The translations under genes and the position numbers were made by a program. The notes beneath the pieces are model-generated. The model did not search any database. It was given only the letters and a program-made list of their open reading frames with translations, and was not told the origin of the DNA. Positions 7,880-13,859 of a stretch of 13,859 nucleotides of DNA are shown piece after piece (positions within the stretch are counted from its first letter, which is position 1; each line of letters begins with the position of its first letter). The stretch is from Ignavibacteria bacterium (GTDB lineage: Bacteria; Bacteroidota; Ignavibacteria; Ignavibacteriales; Melioribacteraceae): NCBI GenBank assembly GCA_003233295.1, contig QILJ01000187.1, positions 1 through 13,859 of the forward strand, given 5' to 3'.

Positions 7880-7953
7880 TGGGTTCTGGCAGATTCGAAC
7901 TGCCGACCTTCTGCACGTCAAGCAGACACTCTAACCAACTGAGCTAAGAACCC
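7880..7953 (-). tRNA. tRNA-Val (anticodon GAC)
   Basis: A 74-nt complete cloverleaf. The acceptor stem is GGGTTCT/AGAACCC, the D arm is GCTC...GAGT, and the anticodon stem TCTGC/GCAGA has loop TTGACGT (anticodon GAC). The T arm is GGCAG-TTCGAAT-CTGCC, with discriminator A. The 3' CCA is not encoded (the next bases are CAA). It lies 50 nt downstream of tRNA-Leu on the same strand, probably in the same transcript. Confidence 0.95.
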
Positions 7954-8003
7954 AATTTGTAAAATTTTATTTCACAATACTTCTACAAATTTTAATATTT
8001 TTG

Positions 8004-8089
8004 TACCGAGGGCCGGACTCGAACCGGCACGGGAGAAACCTCCCACTGGATTTTAAGTCCAGTGCGTCTACCAATTCCGCCACCCCGGC
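8004..8089 (-). tRNA. tRNA-Leu (anticodon TAA)
   Basis: An 86-nt class II tRNA with the long variable arm expected for leucine (GGGAGG-TTT-CTCCC region). The anticodon stem CTGGA/TCCAG has loop CTTAAAA, anticodon TAA. The T arm is GCCGG-TTCGAGT-CCGGC. The acceptor stem has two G-U pairs (G1-U72, G5-U68) and discriminator A. The 3' CCA is not encoded. Confidence 0.95.
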
Positions 8090-8130
8090 AACAAAAGGTA
8101 TTTACAAACTTTATCAGAACCTTTAAATGT

Positions 8131-8152
8131 TTCGTTTTCATTCTAAAACGAA
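8131..8152. repeat. Inverted repeat at the likely start of the tRNA-Leu transcript
   Basis: Perfect 8-bp arms TTCGTTTT (8131-8138) and AAAACGAA (8145-8152) are separated by 6 nt. It lies directly downstream of the -7 box at 8156-8163, so it covers the expected start site: either a 5'-end hairpin of the precursor or a regulator site. Confidence 0.6.
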
Positions 8153-8155
8153 CTA

Positions 8156-8186
8156 CAAATATATATCTTTCCAACTTTTTATGCAA
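8156..8186 (-). promoter_or_regulatory. Promoter of the tRNA-Leu/tRNA-Val unit (Bacteroidota-type)
   Basis: On the minus strand TTG (8186-8184), a 20-nt spacer and TATATTTG (8163-8156) match the Bacteroidota housekeeping consensus TTG...TAnnTTTG exactly. The expected start is near 8150, about 60 nt before tRNA-Leu. Two other promoters in the window have the same spacing. Confidence 0.75.
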
Positions 8187-8320
8187 TATCTTTTATACAG
8201 AAATTCACCTCTAATTTGTTCCGAGAGAAGAAAATAGCCGAATCAATCAAAGTAACATTTTAGAAATTTATCAGATGCTAAGCCGGTACTTATTAATTTG
8301 CGTAATATCGGATAAAAGTA

Positions 8321-8352
8321 TTTGATTACTAAAGGAAAATGATTTAGATTTG
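8321..8352 (+). promoter_or_regulatory. Promoter of the CAT-anticodon tRNA (Bacteroidota-type)
   Basis: TTTG (8321-8324), a 20-nt spacer and TAGATTTG (8345-8352) match the TTTG / TAnnTTTG consensus exactly. The tRNA begins 16 nt after the -7 box, giving a leader of about 10 nt. Confidence 0.75.
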
Positions 8353-8362
8353 GAATCTAAAT
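8342..8362. repeat. Perfect inverted repeat overlapping the tRNA promoter
   Basis: Arms ATTTAGATT (8342-8350) and AATCTAAAT (8354-8362) flank TGG, and six T residues follow before the tRNA. The left arm contains most of the -7 box (8345-8352). It could be an operator, a weak AT-rich terminator for upstream transcription, or coincidence in AT-rich DNA. Confidence 0.55.
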
Positions 8363-8368
8363 TTTTTA

Positions 8369-8442
8369 GGGCCAATAGCTCAGTTGGTTAGAGCATCTGA
8401 CTCATAATCAGAGGGTCCGGGGTTCGAGTCCCTGTTGGCCCA
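8369..8442 (+). tRNA. tRNA with CAT anticodon, probably tRNA-Ile2
   Basis: A 74-nt complete cloverleaf. The acceptor stem is GGGCCAA/TTGGCCC, the D arm GCTC...GAGC, and the anticodon stem TCTGA/TCAGA has loop CTCATAA (anticodon CAT). The T arm is CGGGG-TTCGAGT-CCCTG, with discriminator A. It is not an initiator, because G1-C72 is paired and the three G-C pairs at the base of the initiator anticodon stem are absent. The C4-G69 and C5-G68 pairs agree with the elements TilS uses in E. coli to convert the anticodon to lysidine-AU, favouring tRNA-Ile2 over elongator tRNA-Met. That identity is inference. CCA is not encoded. Confidence 0.93.
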
Positions 8443-8443
8443 C

Positions 8444-8482
8444 GAAAATAAAAAACGCCTAATTTTGGCGTTTTTTATTTTT
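8444..8482. terminator. Bidirectional terminator between the tRNA and the SDR gene
   Basis: ACGCC (8455-8459) pairs with GGCGT (8467-8471) around TAATTTT. Six T then ATTTTT follow on the plus strand, and a matching A-rich run precedes it. It can therefore end the plus-strand tRNA transcript and the converging minus-strand SDR transcript. Confidence 0.85.
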
Positions 8483-8586
8483 AAATGAATATAATTCAAA
8501 AACCAATCGAGAGAATTGCTTTATAAATTATAATTTGCGAAGATATGTTACATCCGTTAAATCTTCATACTATGAACTTAAAAGTT

Positions 8587-9471
8587 CTATTTCTTCCTCA
8601 ACATTTTTTCAATAGAATCCCACATATCTTTAGGTAGTGCTTCAAGGAAATTAAATTGCCCTGCGCCCTGCAGCCATTCACCACCATCAATAGTAACCGC
8701 TTCCCCGTTAATGTATGCTGAAAAACCGGAAATAAGATATGCAGCAAGATTCGCTAGCTCTTGGTGTTCTCCTACTCTGCGCAAAGGGACTTTATTTTTA
8801 AAGTCAAATTTTTCCACAAGGTCTCCCGGCAGCAGCCTTTCCCAAGCGCCTTTCGTCGGGAATGGTCCGGGTGCAATTGCGTTCAAACGTATCCCGTATT
8901 TTGCCCATTCCACTGCAAGCGAGCGGGTTAATGCAAGCACTCCGGCTTTAGAGACAGCAGAAGGGACAACATACCCTGAGCCCGTCCATGCATAGGTAGT
9001 TATTATATTAAGCACAGTGCCCGGCTGTTTTTTCCCAATCCAATCTTTTCCGAATGCAAGTGTGCAGTTGTAAGTCCCTTTCAACACAATATTTACAATC
9101 ACATCAAATGCACGATTTGATAATCTTTCCGTCGGACTAATAAAATTCCCCGCAGCATTATTCACTAGTGAATCCACTTTACCAAATTTTTCAACTGATT
9201 CTTTCAGCAATTCCTCAACTTGATGATAATCAGAAACATCACACTGAACCGGTAAAACTTCATCTTCATGCCCGGTTTCATTAGATATTTCCTCGGCAGT
9301 ATTTTTTAGCACATCGATCTTTCTACTTGTAATAACTACGTTTGCACTGAGTTCACTAAAATATTTCGACATCGCTTTCCCGAGCCCTGTTCCCCCGCCC
9401 GTTACAACTATAGTTTTACCTTCAAAGGCATTGTCTTTTAACATCGATTGAGTATAAACTTTTTCGTCCAT
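8587..9471 (-). CDS. SDR-family 2,4-dienoyl-CoA reductase-type oxidoreductase
   Basis: This 294-residue short-chain dehydrogenase/reductase has the nucleotide-binding motif TGGGTGLG (24-31), CDVS (77-80) and NNAAG (104-108). The classical YxxxK tyrosine is replaced by serine (S171, K175). A tyrosine lies 11 residues earlier (Y160 in TTYAWTGSGYVVPS), the same arrangement as mitochondrial 2,4-dienoyl-CoA reductase. The following APGPFPTKGAWERL segment and the C-terminal NGEAVTIDGGEWL...QFNFLEALPKDMWDSIEKML also fit that family. The likely role is NADPH-dependent reduction of dienoyl-CoA during degradation of unsaturated fatty acids, or a related enoyl-CoA step. The exact substrate is inferred. 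The ATG at 9471 follows AGAGG. It is monocistronic, with its own promoter (9516-9546). Confidence 0.87.
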   Translation of the reverse strand: MDEKVYTQSMLKDNAFEGKTIVVTGGGTGLGKAMSKYFSELSANVVITSRKIDVLKNTAEEISNETGHEDEVLPVQCDVSDYHQVEELLKESVEKFGKVDSLVNNAAGNFISPTERLSNRAFDVIVNIVLKGTYNCTLAFGKDWIGKKQPGTVLNIITTYAWTGSGYVVPSAVSKAGVLALTRSLAVEWAKYGIRLNAIAPGPFPTKGAWERLLPGDLVEKFDFKNKVPLRRVGEHQELANLAAYLISGFSAYINGEAVTIDGGEWLQGAGQFNFLEALPKDMWDSIEKMLRKK

Positions 9472-9515
9472 TATTTTCCTCTTTTTAACTTTAATACTGC
9501 TAAATCAACTTGATT

Positions 9516-9546
9516 GAAAATTAGCAAAAAACAATTTGATATCAAA
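9516..9546 (-). promoter_or_regulatory. Likely promoter of the SDR gene
   Basis: On the minus strand TTTG (9546-9543), a 19-nt spacer and TAATTTTC (9523-9516) match the Bacteroidota consensus except for the final G of the -7 box. The expected start is near 9510, about 39 nt before the ATG. Confidence 0.55.
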
Positions 9547-9547
9547 T
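9534..9547. promoter_or_regulatory. Palindrome over the -33 box of the SDR promoter, possible operator
   Basis: The 14-bp perfect palindrome ATTTGATATCAAAT covers the -33 element (9543-9546) and starts 63 nt upstream of the SDR start codon. A dimeric repressor bound here would block the promoter. No regulator gene is adjacent, so the partner is unknown. Confidence 0.5.
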
Positions 9548-9620
9548 AACAGAATACGCTTTCGCATCGAGTCAAAAAAATTATTCAAAAGGAATGAGAA
9601 TAAATATCTTATTATTTTCA

Positions 9621-9640
9621 GCCACCGTGTGGACGGTAGC
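9621..9640. repeat. GC-rich hairpin downstream of the lipoprotein gene
   Basis: GCCACCGT (9621-9628) pairs with ACGGTAGC (9633-9640), with one mismatch and a GTGG loop. No T-run follows on either strand, so it is not a standard intrinsic terminator. It could protect the 3' end of the rhomboid-lipoprotein mRNA or be a dispersed repeat. The rest of 9548-9651 shows nothing clear. Confidence 0.5.
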
Positions 9641-9686
9641 TGCAGTGAAGTTTACTTATTTAATTTAAGTTCTTTTTCTTCTTTCT

Positions 9687-9760
9687 TCTTCTCTGCAATT
9701 CGTCTATTTTCCTGAGCTTTAAGTCTTCTCTGCAATTCGTCTATTTTCCTGAGCTTTAAG
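9687..9760. repeat. Perfect 37-bp tandem duplication in the lipoprotein 3' end
   Basis: The 37 bp at 9687-9723 are repeated without a mismatch at 9724-9760. Because 37 is not a multiple of three, the second unit shifts the reading frame and creates a TAA at 9721-9719. The absence of any mismatch suggests a recent event, or an assembly artefact. Confidence 0.95.
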
Positions 9761-10045
9761 GGTATCTAAATATACCTCAGCTAATTTGAAGAAATCACTC
9801 CATGTCTGTTCATCGTACTTAAATTTTTCAAGTGAGCTTTTGTATTGTTGTTCTGTGAGGTGATAATCTTTATATAAACTATCGACAGCTATTTTCAAAC
9901 TATCAATGTTATACTTATAAGTTTCCTGTGTAACGAGAATATCTACATAAAGGTGGGCAATTTTATCTTTATCAACCTCATCTTCCGAACTGCATCCGCT
10001 AAAAAAAAAAATTGAAACTATTAAGAAGATCCAAACTATTTTCAT
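9719..10045 (-). CDS. Small DUF4296-like lipoprotein with duplication-altered C-terminus
   Basis: This 108-residue predicted lipoprotein has a signal peptide, MKIVWIFLIVSIFFF, and a lipobox FSGC with acylated C18. The mature part (HLYVDILVTQETY..., helical, with a DSLYKDYHLTEQQYKSSLEKF region) resembles DUF4296 proteins of the FCB group, whose function is unknown. The start overlaps the rhomboid stop by 4 bases (ATGA), indicating translational coupling. A 37-bp tandem duplication ends the frame at 9719 with ...IAEKT. Without the extra copy, the frame would read IAEKKKEEKELKLNK and stop at 9652-9654. So 12 lysine/glutamate-rich residues have been lost, and the conserved part is probably intact. 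The DUF4296 assignment is from resemblance only. Confidence 0.78.
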   Translation of the reverse strand: MKIVWIFLIVSIFFFSGCSSEDEVDKDKIAHLYVDILVTQETYKYNIDSLKIAVDSLYKDYHLTEQQYKSSLEKFKYDEQTWSDFFKLAEVYLDTLKAQENRRIAEKT

Positions 10046-10983
10046 CTTTTCTTGCTAGCCTCAAAAAGAATTCTCTTTTCTTCCTCGGTCAGGTTTTGGT
10101 AGCCGCCCTCGCTAATCTTATCCAAAATTTCGTCAATTCTTTTTTGATCCGGATGTTTATCATGTTTTTTCTTATCATTAATCTCGTAAAACTCAGCATC
10201 TTGGATATCCTTTTTACCAAATCCCATTCCACTTACAGCTCGCTTGAATCCGCCACTCGAGGAACCAAAGCTCGAAGGTTTCTTGACCTTATCAAAAAGG
10301 GCATCAATATTATAGTTATGTTTTCTATCCAGCAAAATGAAGATGAATCCGGTTACTGCTCCTCCCACATGAACCATATGAGCAATAAAACTCATATCAC
10401 CAACAGACATAAATTCTATTAGAACTAGAAATGCGATCAAGTACTTCGCTTTAACCGGAATAAGGAAATAGAGGAAAATTAGTCTATCCGGGAAATACAT
10501 AGCAAAAGCTATCATAACTCCGAATACAGCGCCCGAAGCGCCAATTGTTGGAGCTAAGCTTGATGAGAACAGCGGCGCTAAGAACAGCTGGAAGAAAGCA
10601 CCTCCGATACCAGTAAGAAGATAAAAGAATAGAAATTTTCTTGACCCCATTAAATTTTCAATTTCCATTCCAAACATCCAGAGTAGGAACATATTGAAGA
10701 ATATATGAGCAAAACCGCCATGCATAAACATATAAGTAAATATCTGCCATATCTGAAAATTAAACGGCTGCCCGGCTCGGTCAACTCCAACAATTGGATT
10801 CAATGCAAAATACCTATTCAGTATATACCAGCCTGGGTAACCTCCGAATTTTAAATTGTCAAATATTAGCTGGATAAAAAAGACAACAACAGTAATCAAT
10901 AGTATATATTTAATTACCGGCGGGAAAAAACTGAATCCGCCAAAACTTCTAGGTCTATACGTTCCTCTTGGATCATAACTCAT
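10042..10983 (-). CDS. Rhomboid-family intramembrane serine protease
   Basis: This 313-residue membrane protein has about six transmembrane segments in residues 22-217. The rhomboid catalytic serine S150 is in GASGAVFG and the catalytic histidine H205 is in HMVHVGGAVTGF. The HGGFAHIFFNM motif (H88, H93, N97) is also present, so the protease should be active within the membrane. After the membrane core, a soluble tail of about 90 residues carries a serine/glycine-rich linker (FGSSSGGFKR). It ends with RIDEILDKISEGGYQNLTEEEKRILFEASKK, a C-terminal segment common on Bacteroidota rhomboids. Its substrate cannot be told. It is translationally coupled to the lipoprotein gene downstream and lies after the pgk terminator. 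Confidence 0.92.
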   Translation of the reverse strand: MSYDPRGTYRPRSFGGFSFFPPVIKYILLITVVVFFIQLIFDNLKFGGYPGWYILNRYFALNPIVGVDRAGQPFNFQIWQIFTYMFMHGGFAHIFFNMFLLWMFGMEIENLMGSRKFLFFYLLTGIGGAFFQLFLAPLFSSSLAPTIGASGAVFGVMIAFAMYFPDRLIFLYFLIPVKAKYLIAFLVLIEFMSVGDMSFIAHMVHVGGAVTGFIFILLDRKHNYNIDALFDKVKKPSSFGSSSGGFKRAVSGMGFGKKDIQDAEFYEINDKKKHDKHPDQKRIDEILDKISEGGYQNLTEEEKRILFEASKKR

Positions 10984-11015
10984 CTATTAAATCCCATTTA
11001 TTCAAAGTATTTTTA

Positions 11016-11023
11016 CAAAATTA
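11016..11023 (-). promoter_or_regulatory. Possible -7 box for the rhomboid-lipoprotein unit
   Basis: On the minus strand TAATTTTG matches TAnnTTTG exactly, 32 nt before the rhomboid ATG and just after the pgk terminator. No TTG lies at the expected -33 position, which falls in the T-tract of the terminator, so support is partial. Confidence 0.38.
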
Positions 11024-11036
11024 CTCTTTTTCAAGC

Positions 11037-11072
11037 ATAAAAAAAAGGAGTGTTAATCGAATGCTCACTCCT
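11037..11072 (-). terminator. Intrinsic terminator after pgk
   Basis: On the minus strand AGGAGTG (11072-11066) pairs with CACTCCT (11052-11046) and is followed by a run of T. It lies 21 nt after the pgk stop codon. Confidence 0.85.
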
Positions 11073-11093
11073 CGTCTTTAATGTTATTATTCC

Positions 11094-12290
11094 TTAAGCA
11101 TCGGTTAATGCAGCAACACCCGGAAGTGTTTTCCCTTCGAGGAATTCTAAAGAAGCACCGCCGCCTGTTGAAACGTGTGATACTTTATCCTCGAGTCCGG
11201 CTTTTTTAATTGCTGCCGCAGAATCACCGCCGCCAATTATTGTGATCGCTCCATTTTCTGTAGCTTTTACTAAAGCATTGGCAACTGCGTCAGTTCCATG
11301 GGCGAAATTATCAAATTCAAATACACCCATTGGTCCGTTCCATACAACAGTTTTACTGTTAATAATTTCCTCGGCAAAAATAGCTCTGGTTTTTGGTCCA
11401 ATATCCAATCCCATCTTATCAGCTGGAATCATATCTATGTCCACAGCTTCTGTAGGTGAATCGTTACTGAACTCAGACGCAATAATTACATCAACCGGGA
11501 GCAGAACTTTGACCGTTTCAGATTCAAAAGATTTTAACATTTCAATTGCAAGATCAAGCTTCTCTTCTTCCAATAAGGAAGAACCGATTTCATAACCCAT
11601 CGCTTTGATAAAAGTATAAGCCATACCACCGCCGATTATGAGCGTATCTACCTTGTCCATCAAACTATCAATTACATCAATTTTACCGGATATTTTTGCC
11701 CCGCCAAGAATTGCTGTAAAAGGTCTTTTAGGATTTGCAATAGCTCCGTCCAGATAATCCAATTCCTTTTGCATTAAGTAGCCCGCAGCACAAATATCAA
11801 AATATTTAGTTACTCCTTCAGTTGAAGCATGAGCACGATGTGCGCTACCAAAAGCATCATTTATATATACATCACCCAGCTTTGCCAGCTCTTTTGCAAA
11901 TTCCGGATCGTTATCGGTTTCCTCTTTGTGGAAACGCAAATTTTCCAGAAGTAAAACTTCACCTTTCTTTAATGAATCAGCAAGTTTTTCAACCTCGTCT
12001 CCTATGCAATCGGATGCAAATTCAACTTCCTTGCCAAGAAGTTCGCTAAGTCTATCAGCAGCAGGTTTAAGACTGAACTCCGGTTTAACTTCACCTTTTG
12101 GTCTTCCTAAATGGCTCATAAGAATAACTTTGCCACCGTCGTTAATTATTTTTTCGATAGTCGGTAATGCTGATTTTATTCTGATATCATCGGTTATATT
12201 TTGATTTTCATCCAAAGGGACATTAAAATCAACTCGTACCAGAACTCTTTTCCCTTTCAGATCGACTTTATCAATTGATAATTTATTCAT
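11094..12290 (-). CDS. pgk: Phosphoglycerate kinase
   Basis: This 398-residue monomeric glycolytic enzyme converts 1,3-bisphosphoglycerate plus ADP to 3-phosphoglycerate plus ATP. The N-terminal substrate domain shows [14 protein letters not shown], the basic-patch motif [10 protein letters not shown] and [11 protein letters not shown]. The C-terminal nucleotide domain has [35 protein letters not shown] and the C-terminal GGGDSAAA...[15 protein letters not shown]. The length is typical and no key motif is missing. It lies directly after gap, but a strong terminator sits between them. The short gap (78 nt) holds no clear promoter, so read-through from gap is likely. GAGG lies 5 nt before the ATG. 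Confidence 0.98.
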   Translation of the reverse strand: MNKLSIDKVDLKGKRVLVRVDFNVPLDENQNITDDIRIKSALPTIEKIINDGGKVILMSHLGRPKGEVKPEFSLKPAADRLSELLGKEVEFASDCIGDEVEKLADSLKKGEVLLLENLRFHKEETDNDPEFAKELAKLGDVYINDAFGSAHRAHASTEGVTKYFDICAAGYLMQKELDYLDGAIANPKRPFTAILGGAKISGKIDVIDSLMDKVDTLIIGGGMAYTFIKAMGYEIGSSLLEEEKLDLAIEMLKSFESETVKVLLPVDVIIASEFSNDSPTEAVDIDMIPADKMGLDIGPKTRAIFAEEIINSKTVVWNGPMGVFEFDNFAHGTDAVANALVKATENGAITIIGGGDSAAAIKKAGLEDKVSHVSTGGGASLEFLEGKTLPGVAALTDA

Positions 12291-12320
12291 TTCATCCTCA
12301 AACTTTGTTTTTAAATTAGA

Positions 12321-12350
12321 TAAAAAAAAGACGCAGAAAATCTGCGTCTT
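12321..12350 (-). terminator. Intrinsic terminator between gap and pgk
   Basis: A perfect 10-bp stem, AAGACGCAGA (minus strand 12350-12341) with TCTGCGTCTT (12337-12328), has a TTT loop and is followed by T8. It sits 19 nt after the gap stop and 31 nt before the pgk start. It may reduce rather than abolish expression of pgk from the gap promoter. Confidence 0.9.
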
Positions 12351-12368
12351 AAATTTAGACTAATATTA

Positions 12369-13406
<1,038 letters not shown>

Positions 13407-13421
13407 TTAGAATATTGAGGG

Positions 13422-13452
13422 CAAAAATACTTATTTATCCTCAATTTTCCAA
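13422..13452 (-). promoter_or_regulatory. Promoter of gap (Bacteroidota-type)
   Basis: On the minus strand TTG (13452-13450), a 20-nt spacer and TATTTTTG (13429-13422) match the TTG / TAnnTTTG consensus exactly. The expected start is near 13416, giving a leader of about 50 nt before the gap ATG. Confidence 0.75.
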
Positions 13453-13560
13453 TAAAAATCGTATGATACCATAAAATACTTTAGTATCTTTTTGCTTGAA
13501 AAATCTGAATATTTTTACTATTTAGAGTTTTGTATTAAAACATAAATTATGGGAATAATA

Positions 13561-13859
13561 ATGCAGCCAAAAGAGACATTTCTAAGATATGTTCCAATCT
13601 TTACAGACTTACCTGAAGATGCCCTTGAAAAGATAGAAAGAATAGGCAATAGGAAAACATACAATAAAGATGAACCGATACTTCTCGAGGAGGATTCCGG
13701 TACAGCGTTGTTTGTAATAATCAGCGGCAAGGTAAAAGTTTCTCGATCAAGTGACGACGGAAAAGAAGTGATTTTAACAATACTTGGAGAATCTGACTTT
13801 TTCGGCGAAATGGCAATTTTAGATGGACTTGCCCGGTCGGCAAATGTTATTGCAATTGA
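13561..13859 (+). CDS. Crp/Fnr-family transcriptional regulator, N-terminal part (runs off the right edge)
   Basis: The first 99 residues form a cyclic-nucleotide-binding (cNMP) domain. After a short lead (FLRYVPIFTDLPEDALEKIERIG) come beta strands with DEPILLEEDSGTALFVIISGKVKVSR and then ILGESDFFGEMAILDGLARSANVIAI. The latter is the phosphate-binding cassette with conserved G-E and R-S. The DNA-binding helix-turn-helix would lie beyond the edge. The ligand may be cAMP or another signal, or the domain may be ligand-independent; this cannot be told here. An in-frame ATG also lies at 13549; the one at 13561 has GGGAATAATA before it and is preferred. It is divergent from gap, so it could regulate it, but no typical Crp/Fnr half-sites are evident between them. 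Confidence 0.9.
   Translation, partial: MQPKETFLRYVPIFTDLPEDALEKIERIGNRKTYNKDEPILLEEDSGTALFVIISGKVKVSRSSDDGKEVILTILGESDFFGEMAILDGLARSANVIAI

Noticed and set aside
7992..8186. Minus-strand open frame of 64 codons
   Set aside because: It runs through the whole tRNA-Leu gene and its promoter and leader, and shows no protein-like character.
9621..9640. Intrinsic terminator of the rhomboid-lipoprotein unit
   Set aside because: The hairpin is good but no T-run follows on either strand, so it is listed only as a hairpin.
9687..9760. CRISPR-like or satellite repeat
   Set aside because: Only two directly adjacent units with no spacer, lying in a coding end: a simple tandem duplication.
13441..13548. 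Promoter and Crp/Fnr site for the regulator gene at the right edge
   Set aside because: Several TTG and TA-rich stretches exist, but none fits TTG-N19-21-TAnnTTTG, and no TGTGA/TCACA or TTGAT/ATCAA pair is seen. The GATAC/GTATC repeat at 13465-13488 is too short to interpret.
13518..13730. Minus-strand 70-codon frame near the right edge
   Set aside because: It is antisense to the clear cNMP-binding domain on the plus strand.

Overview
The window is an AT-rich chromosomal stretch of housekeeping genes from a member of the Fibrobacterota-Chlorobiota-Bacteroidota (FCB) superphylum, most likely an Ignavibacteria-like lineage. The evidence for this is the FCB-style gene order, a Bacteroidota-type PheS signature, a DUF4296-like lipoprotein, and promoters that match the Bacteroidota consensus (TTG / TAnnTTTG). 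Unlike typical Bacteroidota, several genes have strong Shine-Dalgarno sequences (rny, infC, gap). The species-level assignment is inference.

The left two thirds is one long minus-strand translation and cell-division cluster. In transcription order it runs thrS (7835-5904), infC (5891-5343), rpmI, rplT, a pair of terminator-like hairpins, pheS, pheT, a small coiled-coil gene, zapA, a 6S RNA, and rny, which runs off the left edge. infC has no ATG, GTG or TTG start for its full conserved N-terminus; it appears to begin at AUC behind a perfect GGAGG. pheT is split into two frames by an apparent 14-base loss at about 3317-3320.

The middle holds three tRNA genes. tRNA-Leu(TAA) and tRNA-Val(GAC) lie on the minus strand upstream of thrS, separated from thrS by a terminator that almost touches its start codon. 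A CAT-anticodon tRNA (probably the lysidine-modified tRNA-Ile2) is on the plus strand with its own promoter and a bidirectional terminator. Next comes a minus-strand dienoyl-CoA-reductase-type SDR whose promoter overlaps a perfect palindrome.

The right part has a two-gene minus-strand unit (rhomboid protease, then a small DUF4296-like lipoprotein overlapping it by 4 bases). A perfect 37-bp tandem duplication has altered the lipoprotein's C-terminus. Then come the glycolytic pair gap and pgk (minus strand, each followed by a strong terminator), and at the right edge, divergent from gap, the start of a Crp/Fnr-type cyclic-nucleotide-binding regulator on the plus strand.

I found no mobile element, CRISPR array, phage gene or defence system, and no clearly new multi-gene system. 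The points of interest are the AUC start of infC, the broken pheT frame, the 37-bp duplication, the embedded 6S RNA, the thrS-proximal terminator, and a consistent set of FCB-type promoters with 20-nt spacers.
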